Shown: positions 63,967 to 64,000 of the stretch, piece by piece
How the letters are laid out: each line of letters starts with the position of its first letter
Position numbering within the stretch: the first letter of the stretch is position 1
Assembly: GCF_002156385.1 (NCBI RefSeq)
Contig: NZ_MVJM01000001.1
Coordinates: forward strand, 393,583 to 457,582
Length of the DNA: 64,000 nt
Reading direction: 5' to 3'
From: Halalkalibacter urbisdiaboli
GTDB lineage: Bacteria > Bacillota > Bacilli > Bacillales > Bacillaceae_D
Position numbers and translations under genes: made by a program
Notes under the pieces: model-generated
Seen by the model: only the letters and a program-made list of their open reading frames with translations
What the model was told of the DNA's origin: nothing
Databases searched by the model: none

Positions 63967-64000
63967 CGGTTAAAGCTCCATTCATGATAAACACTCTAAA

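Noticed and set aside
62981-64000. RAT antiterminator hairpin for the BglG-type protein
   Set aside because: No RAT-like sequence overlapping a terminator was recognised between 63121 and the window end; the target probably lies beyond 64000.
1-64000. tRNA, rRNA, insertion sequence or prophage genes
   Set aside because: None could be recognised by motif or reading frame.

Overview
The window looks like a chromosomal segment of a moderately AT-rich, endospore-forming Bacillaceae, possibly an alkaliphilic Alkalihalobacillus-type organism (the genus is a guess). Evidence: a complete spoVA operon, dacF-spoIIAA-spoIIAB-sigF, spoIIM, mciZ, forespore promoters of sigma-F and sigma-G type, GGAGG ribosome sites with many TTG/GTG starts, and S-box and B12 leaders. 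Almost all genes in the left two thirds read on the minus strand.

Backbone: read right to left, nudF - endoQ - spoIIM - fur - yqzK - xerD - drm - pupG(+paralogue, pdp) ... dacF - spoIIAA/AB - sigF ... spoVAA-AF - lysA follows the gene order known from Bacillus subtilis. It is broken twice: a ZIP metal transporter lies between sigF and spoVAA (5.8-6.5 kb), and a roughly 24-kb accessory block (9.8-34.0 kb) lies between pdp and dacF.

Accessory block: a YdjM-like membrane protein; a rhamnose cluster (rhaEW, rhaA, rhaB, AraC regulator); a VLRF1-like protein and a methyltransferase; an 11-gene anaerobic cobalamin operon (cbiH60-X-J-C-D-ET-L-F-G-A-cobA) behind a cobalamin riboswitch; a channel-like protein without a canonical selectivity filter; an RsbT-like kinase overlapping a histidine-kinase/STAS fusion; and a BASS/arsenic-type permease.

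Right third: DUF3866, a thioredoxin-like protein, uppP, a membrane diguanylate cyclase, an SDR protein, a PPOX flavoprotein, the divergent methionine salvage operons mtnWXBD and mtnKA (the latter with a SAM riboswitch), a zinc-type COG0523 GTPase, UPF0316, a YcgR/YcgQ-like permease pair, a secreted alpha-amylase damaged by two frameshifts, and a fructokinase with a BglG-type antiterminator (probably the edge of a sucrose locus).

Between genes there are recurrent elements: two related tandem GC-rich repeat loci (173-324 and 39756-39914), a dispersed hairpin element shared between 47.7 and 62.1 kb, duplicated hairpins at 56.3 kb, and a TATAA microsatellite upstream of the diguanylate cyclase. 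No rRNA, tRNA, CRISPR array, insertion sequence or prophage was seen. The most interesting items are the RsbT/kinase-STAS pair, the purine phosphorylase paralogue with an altered base-binding site, the filterless channel, the long mciZ and the doubly frameshifted amylase.
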